DNA of 64,000 bases from Epiperipatus broadwayi. Lineage: Eukaryota; Onychophora; Udeonychophora; Euonychophora; Peripatidae. Positions 12,730 through 25,200 of this stretch are shown here, piece by piece (within the stretch, counting starts at the first letter, position 1; each line of letters opens with the position of its first letter). Location: positions 15,487,000-15,550,999 of the forward strand of contig JAQFVV010012404.1 of assembly GCA_028023455.1 (NCBI GenBank), written 5' to 3'. Both the position numbers and the translations under genes were made by a program. The notes beneath the pieces are model-generated. The model did no database searches. It was not told the DNA's origin and was given only the letters and a program-made list of their open reading frames with translations.

Positions 12730-13851
12730 ATGTTTTGCAGATTCATCTGTGTTAAAAAATTTAAATATTGATATACTGACATTTTGACTTGATACATAGA
12801 TGACTCTTTTGTCATATGGCAACATGGAAAAAATAAATTAGATGATTTTTTCTTACATTTAAATAATATGCATCCTCATATTAAATTTACAATGGAGACA
12901 GAGTCTGATAGAAAACTCCCTTTTCTTGATGTTCTAGTCACCAGAACACCAAATAGTTTATCTTTTTTGATTTACAGAAAGAATACACACACAGACAAAT
13001 ATTTACATTTACATTCTCATCATCACCCAACTCAGATAGTTTCTGTAACCAAAACTCTTTTAAATAGAGCAATTAACCTTTCAGATAAGTCACATCTGAA
13101 AGAAGAAATGAATCATATTAATAATGTTTTATTAGCAAATAGTTATAATTATAAATTTATTAAACAAGCCTTATTTCAAGCCCAAAATGGACAAAATAGA
13201 AAACAAAAAGATGATAAATCAGCTATTAGCTTTTGTGTTCCATATGTAAAAGGAACTACAGACAGTATTGGACGTATATTAAAATGCTATAATATAAATA
13301 CAGCGTTTTCTACTCATCAAAAGATCAGCAATATAATAACCACACCTAAGGATTCAATCCCTCTTGAATCTCATGGTGTTTATCAAATCTCATGTGAAAA
13401 TTGTAAAGCTTCTTACATAGGTATGGGTAATCGTCGCATCAGTATTAGGAGAGATGAGCATGCTAATGCAGTTAAACAACATTCATCAGCAGCAGCATTC
13501 TCACTCCATACTATAGATTCAGGTCATAAAATTGATTTTTCTAGTGCCAGGATCATATCCAGATGTGTTAATCTCTACCAATGCAAAATTAGAGAAGCCA
13601 TTGAGATACTTAAAAGGCTAGATTGTATCAATAAGCGAGATGATACATGCAAACTTCCTATTTGGAAAGAATTTTTTAAAAAACATTCTTAATTTAATAT
13701 TTTTGCTATTGATGGAACTTTAGTGTTTTTTTTTTTTTTCAAATCAGTGATTGTAGCGCTTCTACAACCGTCTTTCTACCTTTTATCACCCAGTAGATGA
13801 CATGTGTTATCAATATTTAAATTTTTTAACATAGATGAACCCGCAAAATAT
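12730..13851 (+). mobile_element. Truncated Penelope-like element with inverted terminal segment
   Basis: The coding remnant (12793-13692) is bracketed by a 44-bp inverted repeat: 12730-12773 on the minus strand matches 13808-13851 on the plus strand (tatcaatatttaaatttttt, then aaca.agatgaa.c.gcaaaa), with about 5 differences, and similarity continues a few bases outward. Penelope-like elements typically insert with a terminal repeat piece in inverted orientation at the 5' side, so the layout fits the family. The RT fingers and palm upstream of the YIDD box are missing, so this copy is 5'-truncated and cannot move by itself. Confidence 0.75.
12793..13692 (+). CDS. Penelope-like RT C-terminus plus GIY-YIG endonuclease (5'-truncated)
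   Basis: The frame opens right after a TGA (12790-12792) with YIDDSFVIW, the catalytic YxDD box of reverse transcriptase, and runs without a stop to 13692. The first Met is at 12868 (274 residues from there). Counting from that Met: residues 5-25 carry the LPFLDVLV block, 35-55 the YRKNTHTDKYLH and HHHP blocks known from the Penelope RT thumb region, and 170-243 a GIY-YIG nuclease with GVY at 170-172, CENC at 176-179, YIG at 183-185, the Arg/His region RRISIRRDEH at 189-198 and a downstream Glu in IREAIE. In the family this nuclease nicks target DNA for primed reverse transcription. The open 3' half suggests that the copy is not very old, or that the Met start is usable; only a truncated protein could be made. 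Confidence 0.8.
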   Translation, partial: YIDDSFVIWQHGKNKLDDFFLHLNNMHPHIKFTMETESDRKLPFLDVLVTRTPNSLSFLIYRKNTHTDKYLHLHSHHHPTQIVSVTKTLLNRAINLSDKSHLKEEMNHINNVLLANSYNYKFIKQALFQAQNGQNRKQKDDKSAISFCVPYVKGTTDSIGRILKCYNINTAFSTHQKISNIITTPKDSIPLESHGVYQISCENCKASYIGMGNRRISIRRDEHANAVKQHSSAAAFSLHTIDSGHKIDFSSARIISRCVNLYQCKIREAIEILKRLDCINKRDDTCKLPIWKEFFKKHS

Positions 13852-15518
13852 GCCTTTTATATATGCAACCAGTGAAAATCTTAATATCAATATATATATA
13901 CAAATACAGTAAAGCAATAAAAAAAGTTTAATATATCTTTCAATAGATTTTAAATAAATATGGTATTATTAGCCCTAATGATTTTCAGTTATAGTATTTA
14001 TGAAAAGTCAATTCTATGCAGTATATCTAAAATTCAAAATTAATAAAACTTAAATAAGTGGCAGGGTTTTTTTTCCCCACAAATTATATAAAGTAAATAA
14101 GTTTAAGGTTTATAATAATTTTATATATCATAATCGTATATAATGGCATTTACAATTCACACATACATATTTATATAAATAAAAAAATTACCTTTTCTTG
14201 ATGTTTTGGGTAGAGAAAATAACAAAAGACCATATAAAAAACTAATAGCTTCGGGAACATATCTTTTTGAAAACAAAACATACTAGAGTAAAAGAAATAA
14301 AAAAAAAAAAATTAATGATACCCTTAATAGAGAAAGCATATAAAATAATTCTAAACTATATTAGTAAGAAATAATATCAGACACATTTCAGAAGTTCCTG
14401 AAACAATTTAACAAAAAATAAATTGCAATTTTAAAATCTCCACTCTACCACTCCCTTTATATATATATTCATTATTTAAGAGGAAGGTGCTGACCCAACA
14501 GGAGATACATTAATTTAAAATGGTTTTAAAAAAAATAGTTTGTAAGTACTAAGCCATACTACAGGAAAATACACTACTTTAGTTTTTCTCTATTTATTTT
14601 CCAGCTATAATTAGTTAGATTAATTATTAAGCTAGATAGCTAAAAAAAAAAAAATCCGAACTTATTTAAAAATTGTCACATAAAATTTATTGAAATGGTA
14701 GAAAAATAATAATTATTAATTAAATTTAAATATATAAGAAATAACAAAAATGTAAAAAATAAAAATAAACAAAGAAACAAACAAACAAAAGATAAAACTT
14801 GAGAGATAAAAAAAAATCAAACTTAAGAATAAAAAAGTAAATAGAGTCTGACCATGATTTTTGCTAGAATAGGCAAATTAAAGAAATAAAAGGTAAAGTT
14901 TTTGGATATTGCAGTATTAATCAAGCAAAACAATTCATACACATAGAAGAATACATTCTTTCAGCTATAATATTTTTAAAAAATGCTGAAAAAATGAAAA
15001 TAGATGTCTTTGAAAAATCAAATCAAATTAATAATAAAAAGAAAATCAAAATAAATACATAAAAATAAATTAAACAAAATTAAAAGAATACTTCTATAAG
15101 AAATTTTACCTGACAAAATAATAGATTTTATTTCAGTTATAGAGAAAAATTAAAATAATTTAAGGAGGTTACTCATAATATTAATACTAGCATTCCTAAC
15201 ATAAGCATTACATTAGTTCCATAGAAAAATATTAAATATACGCACAATGTGTAGTTGACCTTAAGAATATTAAATTTCATTTATAAATATTGTTCTGTAG
15301 TAAGAATAAAATAAATAAATCTCAATAATCTTTTACCTATATTAGTTTTATTGTAGGTAGTAAAAATAAAATTTAAAAAGATAATTATATCTTCTTAAAT
15401 CAACTGAGATAAGTTAAAAAGTTTAAATTAAAAAAGAAAAAAATGTTTGATACATTTGTATTCTTAAGACACATGCACATTTATATTAAATACAAATCTA
15501 AAGATAAAATTAGACCTA
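13852..15518. other. AT-rich non-coding stretch
   Basis: Mostly A- and T-runs and short simple repeats. No gene, RNA gene or element ends supported. Confidence 0.6.
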
Positions 15519-15937
15519 GTATAGATCAGGGGTGGCAAAATTTTTAGATGTTGGGGGGTGACTTTTTTGGTGAGAATATGCCTGAGAGAAACTACGTTTT
15601 TTTCGGGGCTTCGAACCGGAAACCAGAAAAAAAACGTTATTTTGACGGAACAGAAAAAATAATGGTTCGAAGTCTTGGCTTTTGTAGAATGAAATTATAA
15701 AATATTTATTAAATTACAATTTTAAATTACTTATAAATAATTATTTTCTAGAGCTAGTCCCGAATTTTAAAAAAAATTCAAGAAGATATAGAGAAAAAAA
15801 GAAAGTTATTGTTCTAGAATTCTATTAAAATAAATTAGACCCATATTTTACAAAAAAAAAAAAAAAGAATTTACATGGACAACTTCGAGAGACTTTGTGG
15901 TTGACAGGTTGACATCTTGGCGACTCCTGGTATAGAT
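15519..15937. mobile_element. Complete non-autonomous hAT element with 8-bp target duplication
   Basis: The element (15527-15929, 403 bp) starts CAGGGGTGGCAAAA and ends TTGGCGACTCCTG, an imperfect inverted repeat of the kind seen in hAT elements (CAGGGGTSGSCAA). It is bracketed by an exact 8-bp duplication gtatagat (15519-15526 and 15930-15937), the length diagnostic of hAT. An internal inverted pair (cttcgaacc and ggttcgaag) lies at about 15607-15675. There is no transposase ORF, so it needs a transposase from elsewhere. Confidence 0.9.
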
Positions 15938-17279
15938 GATGGTAGAGTTTAGAACTATCCTAGAAGGAGTATGCATCAAACCTCACAAGTGTAGGAGTCA
16001 TCAAACTGATAAAAATTTCATTTTAAAAAAGTCAGAACCATAAATCCATTTTAAATTATAATTGAGTTACTCATTTATAAACATTACAGTAGTTTTTCAA
16101 GACAAAATTCATCCAGTTTTAAAGAATGTCAAGAAAACAATTACCATTTGGGGAATATAAAATATTAATTTTGAAAAGATTTCTTATCTTACTTAGTAAC
16201 ATCACTGATAGAAAATGGCATATTTAAACGGAACAATCAATTGATAATGCTTATTAAAAATAACTTTATGCAATAGTTGAATTGTGAAAATATCACTAAT
16301 CAACTTGTTACGTAAAAAAAAATGTCTTTATAAAAATAAATATTTCTGTATGCTTCAGATTATTAATTAACCATCAATAACTGAAAAATGTATAAATTAA
16401 TAATTATATTTATTTATAATTTGAATATACTGCATTCTCTTTATTACACAAAGTTTCAATAAAATATTTTTTTATATACAGCTAAATCACAATAGGCACT
16501 ATATCAATAGATACTACTTCAATTATTGGCTATCCCAACAAAAAAAAATGTAAATAAATAAATATATATATAAAGAAAAATTAAAAACAAAATTTGTAAA
16601 TTTCATAAATTTTATAATACAGCAGCAATTTTTCCACATCAAAGAATAGTTAGAAAGATGTTTATTAATAAACTTTCATGTGATGTTAAAAGCACATATA
16701 TTTTATTTTTCATTTTGATTTGATACAATATTTCCCATAATAATAAAACCTTTTCTAAGCATAAATGTAAAAAGTTTTACAAAATTTAGGAAAATTGTTA
16801 ATTATATTTCTTAAGAAATAAAATGAAAATTATTGAATTAATAATGGCAAAAAAATAAAAAATTTAAAACATTCTTGTATTGAGTCATAAACCTTCAAGT
16901 TTGAACAGTTTAAATGAGAATCAGAAATGGGTTACAGTAAGTAGGATTGACTATATAAATTCTGAAGCTAATATGGACATAAAAACATTATAACAACTAG
17001 AAAAATCATTGACTGCTAATAATAAAACTGTTATAATGTTTCCATGGGGACAGGGGATTATTCAAAAAAGAGTATTGTAACTTTTTAACATTCTAGATTT
17101 GATTAGGCTTTTATTTTACACACTAGACAGTGCAAGTCAATCAAACTATGAAAAGAAATATATTTTGATCATTTACGAATTCGGATATTTCAAGAACATA
17201 GTTATAATACATGATTAATGAATCTAATATTATTTATGATTTTAAATTGTAGATGGAAACCATTTTTTAATTTCTTTAG
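15938..17279. other. AT-rich non-coding stretch
   Basis: No supported gene or element. It ends at a good acceptor-like pyrimidine tract before the candidate exon at 17282. Confidence 0.6.
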
Positions 17280-17281
17280 AG

Positions 17282-17353
17282 GGCACCAGAGTCGACAGAC
17301 TCAGTGATCCTGCGCAAAGCACATCGCAACTTACAAAGCAAATAATCACAAAG
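17282..17353 (+). other. Candidate host coding exon (24 codons)
   Basis: A small island of clearly higher GC in AT-rich surroundings is preceded by a pyrimidine tract and AG (tttaatttctttagag) and followed by a good donor (aaag|gtagga). One frame is open across the whole segment and gives GTRVDRLSDPAQSTSQLTKQ and four more residues; the exon then is a multiple of three (72 nt). If the first of the two AGs is used, the exon starts at 17280. The VDRLSD motif faintly recalls tubulin-polymerisation-promoting (p25-alpha) proteins, but the following residues do not fit, so I do not assign a family. No partner exon was recognised in the window. Confidence 0.35.
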
Positions 17354-18642
17354 GTAGGATTATGATTTCTCATCACTTATTTTATTCTAAGAAAATATTT
17401 TCCCAGGGCTTAATTAATAAAGCATATTGGCAAGGTAATTTACAAACTTCTCTACAAATGACTAACACCATCTATAAATTAAAATTAAAAATGTAACTAA
17501 ATAAAATTAAGCATGTATAATGAAAGTTTCATATTATTAGTAAAAGTTTTATTATACATGTTAAATAATTAAATAATAAGAATGATTAAAATATTGGAAC
17601 GATTACATACACATGTTATCATATAATTATATTCAACATTTAATTCCAACTGTTTATTTTTAGGAGTAAAATAATAAATGTATCTTTCTTTTGTCTAAAT
17701 TAGAAATTTAGCATTTTAAAGTTAGTACGCAAATCCTCCTGATTTAAATATGAATTAGAATAGGGCCATTAACTTACTGGTAAGCTTCCAGTGTTTACAT
17801 AGATGACTGATTATCGTAATAGTCCAGTTCCTTTTGATAAGTAGTCTGCAGTATTGGCTTACGGTTTCATTCTGTATTACTTTTATATCTCTAATCCGTA
17901 TTTAGGTAAGACTAGACGGAGCTTTTGGTGACTTTACTGAGAGAAGATGCCAGTGAATGATTTGGTTCTATTCACACATGAAGAACAGATTCAGTTTAGT
18001 AGTTCTAAGTGATAGGATTTCATTTTTACTTCGAAAATACTGCACACGAGAAACTGCCCAAAACACACACAGGAAAAGATCAATTCCAAACTTGACTGCT
18101 TCTTTACACACCCACAATCATTTTTTAAATGTCCTGCATATTTTCTTATCTTTTGTTTTATTATCTTTCTATAATTTTCTACATTCCTTAGTTTTTGATT
18201 ACAAAGTCTTTTTTTTATGACTTATTTCTAACATCTTTAATCAGAGTGTAAAAGGTTTCTCTCTGATTGTAATCTCTTAGTTTATAACTTTTTTTTTATC
18301 TGAAAAAAACTAATCTGTATGCTCTTACATTCTTTCCAATATTAATGTTACTTTAATTAAATAAATTTTAATCACAAATAACTTTCATTGTACACACACA
18401 AAAAAATTTACACTAACTAATAAAAAAAACTAAATTATGTTCATTGATGATTTTAAATTTTATTTCCTTTTAACTCTTACTCAATGCCAATATACTTGTG
18501 AATTATATAATTAAAATTACCCCAAATCCAAAATTCAACCAGACTAGCCAAGAAAATGATAATAAAACACAACCAAAGGTTTCACTGCTACAAGGAGACT
18601 TCTGAAGTGAACCATATATCTTTTAATACGGTTCAGTATATT
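17354..18642. other. Non-coding stretch downstream of candidate exon
   Basis: The part 17750-18120 is less AT-rich than its surroundings and contains an 87-codon open frame (17957-18220), but without splice or protein-family support. It could be untranslated or old transposon sequence. Nothing else is supported. Confidence 0.45.
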
Positions 18643-19814
18643 ATCTAGAGCAATGGTCTTCAACCACCGGGCCGTGGACTGGCACTGGGCCAAAGTTTTC
18701 TGATGGTCTGCAGCTAGACTGGCAAGAAAGGTTATAATAACAAAATAATACAATTTTAAACTTTTAATTAATATGAACAATTTTTATTTATTTTTTCATT
18801 GCATTTTTTCCCGATTAAAAAAAAAGACAGAACAAAAATAAAATCTAATCAATCATACATAAATTAATTTGTTTTTCTATTTATCACAGATGTTTATGGG
18901 GGGGAGGTAGAAAAAGTTTTTTATTATACAAACTCCGGTTGTCTTTTGATAGCCAATCACGGCTGCTTGTCAGCATTGTTAAAACAATAAAATGTAACGT
19001 GACTTTTTTTGATCTCTAAAATTTTTTCTACTCTTTCTTTTAATATTTCATTTTTAGTGATTTTTTTTTTGGCTTTAACTTTGAAAATCAATTTTTATTA
19101 CCTTTTTTTAAAAATAAAAACTAAAAAATAAGTTCTGTCTCTAACATTTACAAAGTATTTTTCAATATATCCCGACCACCCCAAAATAAAGTAAGATCAA
19201 AACTTGTGACTTTTTCAAGCTTCGTTTTCTTTTCTTTTTTTGTTTAAAAATACGCCCACTTTTTTTGGCCTATAAGGCAATATTTTTTTTTGGCTTTATT
19301 TATATACCGCTAAAATACTAAAACTTTTATTTTTAAAACCAATTTCTGTTACCTTTTTTTTAAAAATAAAAACAAACAAAAAATAACTTTGGTGTCTATC
19401 TTTTGTCTCTGTTGATGACAAAGTATTTTTCAACTCCCACCCCCCCCCCCAAAAAAATAAGATCAAAACTTTTGACTTTTTCAACATTCAGGTGAATAAC
19501 ATTTTATTCTTGCATGTTTTAACAATGAAATAATAAACGTAAAATGCAAGCACATTAATGAGAACGATTGCTATTGTATGTTTTCTGTAGCAATATGACT
19601 GCGCAACTCGAGAAAGAGTGTTCTACATGTGAAGGTAAGCAACACCATTACTATACACATTAACTAGTGTTCTGTTTTGGTCAGTTATAACAATTATGCT
19701 TATGTAAGGCTAAGCAGTTTACATCTTTAAGAAAATTTATCTGTAAACTTCTGCCGATCAGCAAAATCTTATCCTTATTATTACCAGGCCGCAGGGGTGA
19801 AAAGAATCTAGAGT
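18643..19814. mobile_element. Putative hAT-like non-autonomous element
   Basis: The left end (18651 onward, caatggtcttcaaccaccgg then gccgtgg) resembles a widespread hAT-type terminus that begins CAGTGGTTCTCAACC. It is preceded by atctagag (18643-18650), and the identical 8 bases occur at 19807-19814. The sequence just inside the right copy (ccaggccgcaggggtgaaaa) looks like the inverted partner of the left terminus, although its outermost bases are missing or changed. Inside, a block of about 190 bp is repeated (about 19055-19240 and 19300-19495, both with aaagtatttttcaa and gatcaaaactt.tgactttt). No transposase is present. The boundaries are an inference from the 8-bp match. Confidence 0.5.
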
Positions 19815-20169
19815 ATGTTTAATTGAGATGAAAGTCATAAAAAATTTATATATATAATACAATATATTGAAGCAATGGATCTGAAGCCCGATCCATGCTT
19901 CACATCTTCCTATAAACTTAATTAATATTGTAGACCTAAATTAAGTTTATAGTTCAATATCAGCAGGGTTTTGCATTAGAGTTAAAAATAATTATGCTTA
20001 TTAAATGTGTATTACAGTTAAATATTTTATTTTAAATAAATTTCATTCTATTGATAAAAATTGCTTAACCTATTAGTCAAACATATATATACATCTAGCG
20101 TATATATATGAGTTAATGCAAGATTCTGCTGAGATAAAATGCTTATTCTATTGTAAAATAATAATATAT
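19815..20169. other. Short AT-rich gap
   Basis: Nothing supported apart from simple AT repeats. Confidence 0.5.
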
Positions 20170-21958
20170 TGTTGTTCAAATTTTATTAAAATATTTAGTA
20201 TGATTTGATTTTGAGATAAGCCCACCAACATTTCTGAAAGAATGTATATTTTAATTAGTGAGCCGTTCAAGTCTAATTAAAGATGGCATTTTCTTTCTTG
20301 CTTTTTAATTAATAGAATTCCAACTTTAAAGTAAGAAAGTTAGAGTAAAAAAATTGAAGTTATTTTTAGAACGTGTTGTTTTAAAACAAAGCAGCAAGGG
20401 GGGGGCTTATCAAGATCTCAGATCATACAAACAATGGAAGGTAGCTGGCAGAGAAAGTATAAATAGTAGGGAGAACAAAAGAGATGATTATTCAGACTTT
20501 TCTTTTTGAAGGAGTCATTTGATTCTGATTTTGCTTGTGAAGGCGATTTATTAAGATTTTTCTTGCTGTTTTATTTCCAAGCTTTCTGGAAAGTGCATTC
20601 AGATTTCTCTTGGGAGAAATCCGTCAGATTTTGCTTCACATTTAGCTTGTGCTTCAAAAAAAAAGTTATACAGCTGTCATTTTCAAATAATGGAGAAGTT
20701 GGAACCTGCTCCAGTTAAAACCAACCGTATTTTGAGGAAAATGGATATGCTTGGCTAGGCAAATCATAGCTTTGCCTATCGCCGAGGTTCCTAAATACCA
20801 TCCAAAATGCCTTAACATCCAATCAATAACCATATGAACTCTATGCCGTGTCTGGAGAACTTTTCATGGAAGCCATACTTCATATTTTGCATTGTCCGGA
20901 CAAACACCTATCGTCGGTCGGATCAAGCCACGGACGCCGTAGGAAACATCACGGAAAAAGGACGGTATCGTATCTCCTAAATTAAACTATCTCGTATGCT
21001 ACTTTTGATTCATATTGTTTTATTGTTGTATTGAAATATATGTCTTTGCTATGTAAACATTTTATGAATTAACCTTAAATATATTTTGGGATCATCTAGC
21101 TATATGTAACCTTTTTACCTTCGCTATTCTTCCTTACTAACCATTGTAAATATTTAGTATTTCGTTGCGGTTAAATTTAATAGTTAACTTTTTGTCATTC
21201 GGAATCTCTTTCCAATTTTATTTATGTTGTTAATTAAATCCAAGTCAGTTTCTTTTGTGTGCCAACTTGATCTCTTTGATAACACCTCTTTTTGTCCGCC
21301 ATTTGCTTATCACGTATATTTGATTTAGCTATATACGTTATAAGTTAATTTTAAACCCGGTTTTTCGCGCAAAGCCATAAGAAATGCTTTGCGAAAGGTT
21401 GTTATTACCTATCGTACTTTATCGAGAAGATCGAGTTGGAAATTTTTAATAAAATTGGGAAGAAAAGAATTTGACCGCAAACCTATTAACCTGTTTTCTT
21501 TTTATTGTCTAATTAGTTTGTTGCAGTAATTTAGGGGAATAGCGGAGGCCCATTAAAGCCTTATTCATATTCTAAAGCCATTAATTAAACATTATCTAAT
21601 TATCAAAAACTTGAGTTTCTTAGTTATATTAAATGCTTTATTTTTACTTTTCAATGATCCAGGCACGCAAAACGCAAACACCAACACATCTTTTTATGTA
21701 CTTTACACATTTAGCTTTTAGCTCTTTAGGATTTCCCGTCCATGTCTCTACCGCTGTTGCTAAGCTTTGTGGCCGGTTGAAAAATAATTTATGCATGGCT
21801 CAGATGGTGTTGTTTGTTTGTGATCAGGCCTCGAGAACAGGCGAATGGGCAGAGGTCATATGTATTCTTGATTTATATCTCGCGTATGGTTGGCCTTGAG
21901 GTACTTTCGCCTAGTATTCGAACTGGGTTAAATCTACACACATCATCTGACTGTCACA
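20170..21958 (+). mobile_element. Putative solo LTR
   Basis: A stretch with higher GC contains a clear TATAAATA promoter box, a purine/pyrimidine-mixed leader and no convincing coding. It ends ctgactgtcaca followed by atata. The LTR at 52-55 kb ends the same way (cttgactgttaca) and has its own TATAAATA box. A TGTTG start at 20170 flanked by atat, and atat after the CA end at 21958, would give a standard TG...CA LTR with a short AT target duplication. The 5' boundary is uncertain because the flanks are simple AT sequence. Confidence 0.35.
20458..20465 (+). promoter_or_regulatory. TATA box (TATAAATA)
   Basis: A consensus TATA element lies about 30 bp upstream of a possible initiator (ttcagactttt at about 20491). 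It sits inside the putative solo LTR and is the best core-promoter candidate in this half of the window. Confidence 0.5.
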
Positions 21959-22251
21959 ATATATAATACAATAAATTTTTTAATCATTTTGATCTTTCGA
22001 AAAAAAATGAGAGCAACGCATATAGTAAATACACATGTAAATGTGCTCCTTCAATTTAATATTAATAAAATGTCAGCTACTATAAGTGAAATAGTGACAG
22101 ATCTTGAAATATAATGTGGTAGATATCCCATATCCACTCTATTTATTATTTAAATATCAAGTTCTAAAATATTAGATGAAATTTCCAAATCTCATCAATG
22201 ACTCAGGAACAATGGTTATAAAAATAGAAAACTAAAAAAAAAACTTGGATG

Positions 22252-25200
22252 CAAACTATACATCATCATCATCATCAACCATTATCAATCCACTGCAGGA
22301 TGAAGGTCTCTCCAAGTTTAATCCATCTTCTCTGATCTTTAGCTTCTCTTTTCCACAACACCCCTGCACATTTTCTTATTTCATCCATCCATCTCACATG
22401 TGGTCTCTTTCTGGGTCTTTTACAATCTCTTGGAATCCAGTTTAAAATTTCAATTGTCCATCTATTATCATTTCTTCTAGCAATATGTCCAGCCCAACTC
22501 CATTTCAATCTTTTAATTTTTTCAATAAGGTCAGTAACACCTGTTTGTTGTCTTACCCATACATTGCGTTTTCGATCTCTTCTTGTTACTCCCAACATAC
22601 ATCTCTCCATACTCCTTTGAGTGGTCTGAAGTCTCTGTATTGCTCTTCTATTAAGTGTCCAAGTCTCAGATCCATAAGTAAGAACTGGTAAAACACATTT
22701 GTTAAAAACCATTCTTTTCAAACACATAGGCATATTTCCTTTTAGTATCAAGTTATTTCTACCAAAAGCACTCCAACCAAGTTTAATTCTATGATTAATT
22801 TCCTCCATTATGTTTCCATCTGTATTAATAATCTGACCTAGGTATTTGTAACTGTTAACTTCTTCTAATTCTTTATAATCAATCTTTATTTTCATATTTT
22901 GAGCAAATCGATTAAACATTACTTTAGTCTTTTTAACATTTATCTTTAGTCCTACTTTTCTACTTTCATCTGCTAACTCCTGCAACATTTCCTGCAGCTC
23001 TGAAGCATTATTTGCAAAAACAACTACATCATCTGCAAAATCTAAATGACTTAAATACTCTCCATTTACTTTCATTCCTTTAGTTTCCCATTTTAATCCA
23101 CAAAATACTTCTTGCAGCACTGCTGTAAAAAGTTTTGGAGATATGGAGTCACCTTGCCTTACACCTTTCTCAATGTTGATTTTTCCAGTATCATTATGTA
23201 ATCTAATTGTTGCTGTTGCATTTTTATAAATATTCTTTAAAATATGACAATATCCTGGATCTATACCTTGATGATCCAATGCTTTAATCACTGAAGAAAT
23301 GTGTATAGAATCGAATGCCTTTTCATAATCTACAAATCCAAAACATAATGACAACTCATATTCATTTGTCCTTTCTATGACTTCTCTCAATACCTGGATA
23401 TGATCTATTGTACTAAAACCACTTTTAAATCCAGCTTGTTCTCTTGGTTGGTGGAAATCCAAAGTTCTCTGTAGACGAGTTGTAATTATCTTGGTAAAAA
23501 TTTTATATAAAACTGATAAAAGGCTGATAGGTCTGTAATTTCTAATATCTTCTTTATCACCTTTTTTAAATATTAATATTATTACTGCATTCTTCCAATC
23601 TTCCGGTACATCTTTATCATTTAGACATTTGGTATATAACTTTGCTAAAATTGTTTCTATTTCTTCACCTCCTTCTTTTAATATATCAATTATAATTCCA
23701 TCATTTCCTGGAGCCTTTCCTTTCTTCATACATTTAATTGCATGTCTCACTTCTTCATTTAAAATTCTGGGCAATTCGGAAGATGTAATAGATATAGGAG
23801 GTACTTGTTCTTTATTACTATATAATTCTTGATAAAAATCTTCTACAAATTTCATGATGTCATCTCTCTTTTTAGTAATAATTCCATCTTTTTTTCTTAT
23901 TGCAGATATAAATTTCCTACCAATACCAAAATGTTGTTTAACATTCTTGAGACTTTTATTTTCTTCTACAGCTTTCCTTGCTATTTCACAGTTATACTTT
24001 CTTATATCATTTTCAACTCTTTTCCGTACCATTTTACAAAATTCGAGATATTCAATTCTTTTTAATACATCATTTTTGTATATCTTCATATTCCTTCTTT
24101 TCTTCATAAATTCTCTAGTCTCAGTAGAAATTTTATTAGTCAATTGCTGCTTTTTTCTACCAGCTATCTTTGTTGCAGTTTTTAAAAGTGTATCAGTTAT
24201 TTTCATATTAATTTCATTCAAATCTGAATCCTGTTCAAAATCTCCTAACACTTGAAACCTATTTGTAAGTTCTAATTTAAATTCATTAGAATGTTTCTGA
24301 AGATTAGGAATATCAACTGTAAATATTGTTTTTCTCAATAATTTTTGTCTCTCTAGTTTTACATTAACACGTAACTTACACCTTACTAATCGATGATCAC
24401 TTCCTGTGTTAAATTTATTAAGAACATTACAATCTTGAAATATGTATTTCCTGTTAGTCAAAATATAATCCAATTCTGCTGTACCTTCATTTGGATGCTT
24501 CCATGTCCATTTCCTTTTAACATTTTTCTCAAATAATGAATTCATAATATAAAGTTTTTCTTTTTCTGCAAACTCCACAAGTCTATGTCCTCTCTCATTT
24601 CTATTACCATAACCAAAATTACCTACAGCAATTTCATCTTTCATTTGTCTACCAATTCTAGCATTAAAGTCTCCCATAACAATTTTAAAATGTTGTTTAC
24701 TCTGATCAAAAGCCTTTTGTACATCCATATAAAAATCTTCTACTACTTCATCACTATGAGAACTTGTTGGGGCATAAACCTGAATTATCTGCATTTGGTA
24801 TCTGCTATTAAGTTGTATAACTAATCTTGCAACTCTGTCCGATACACCATCAATCTCCACAATATTGTTCTTCCACTTTTTATTTATAATGAATCCTACT
24901 CCACTTGTATTTCCAATATGTGTGCCTTTATAATAGAGTATATGTCCACTTTTTAAATCAATTGTTTCTTCACCTTTTCTTCTAACTTCACAAAGTCCAA
25001 TAATGTCCCATTTAATATAAGACAGTTCTTCTAATTCTTGCAATCTTCTTTCACTTGAAAGTGATCTGCAGTTGTAAGTACCTAAATAAAAAGTCGTCAT
25101 CAAATGGCAGCCTGGGTCCGCAATCAGGGGATTCTTAGCACCCTCCTCCGCCTTTGGCCACCAACCGCTGCCTTGGTTGGTGACTTTACAGCCTCCTGGG

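Noticed and set aside
13808-13872. tagatgaacccgcaaaat in the Penelope-like terminal repeat as a hammerhead
   Set aside because: The first core box reads TAGATGA or CAGATGA and no GAAA box or cleavage site follows at the right distance.
17957-18220. 87-codon open frame as a gene
   Set aside because: No protein-family motif, no splice context, composition close to that of non-coding surroundings.
23854-24255. Plus-strand open frames of 67-133 codons over the RTE
   Set aside because: They are antisense shadows of the RTE ORF.
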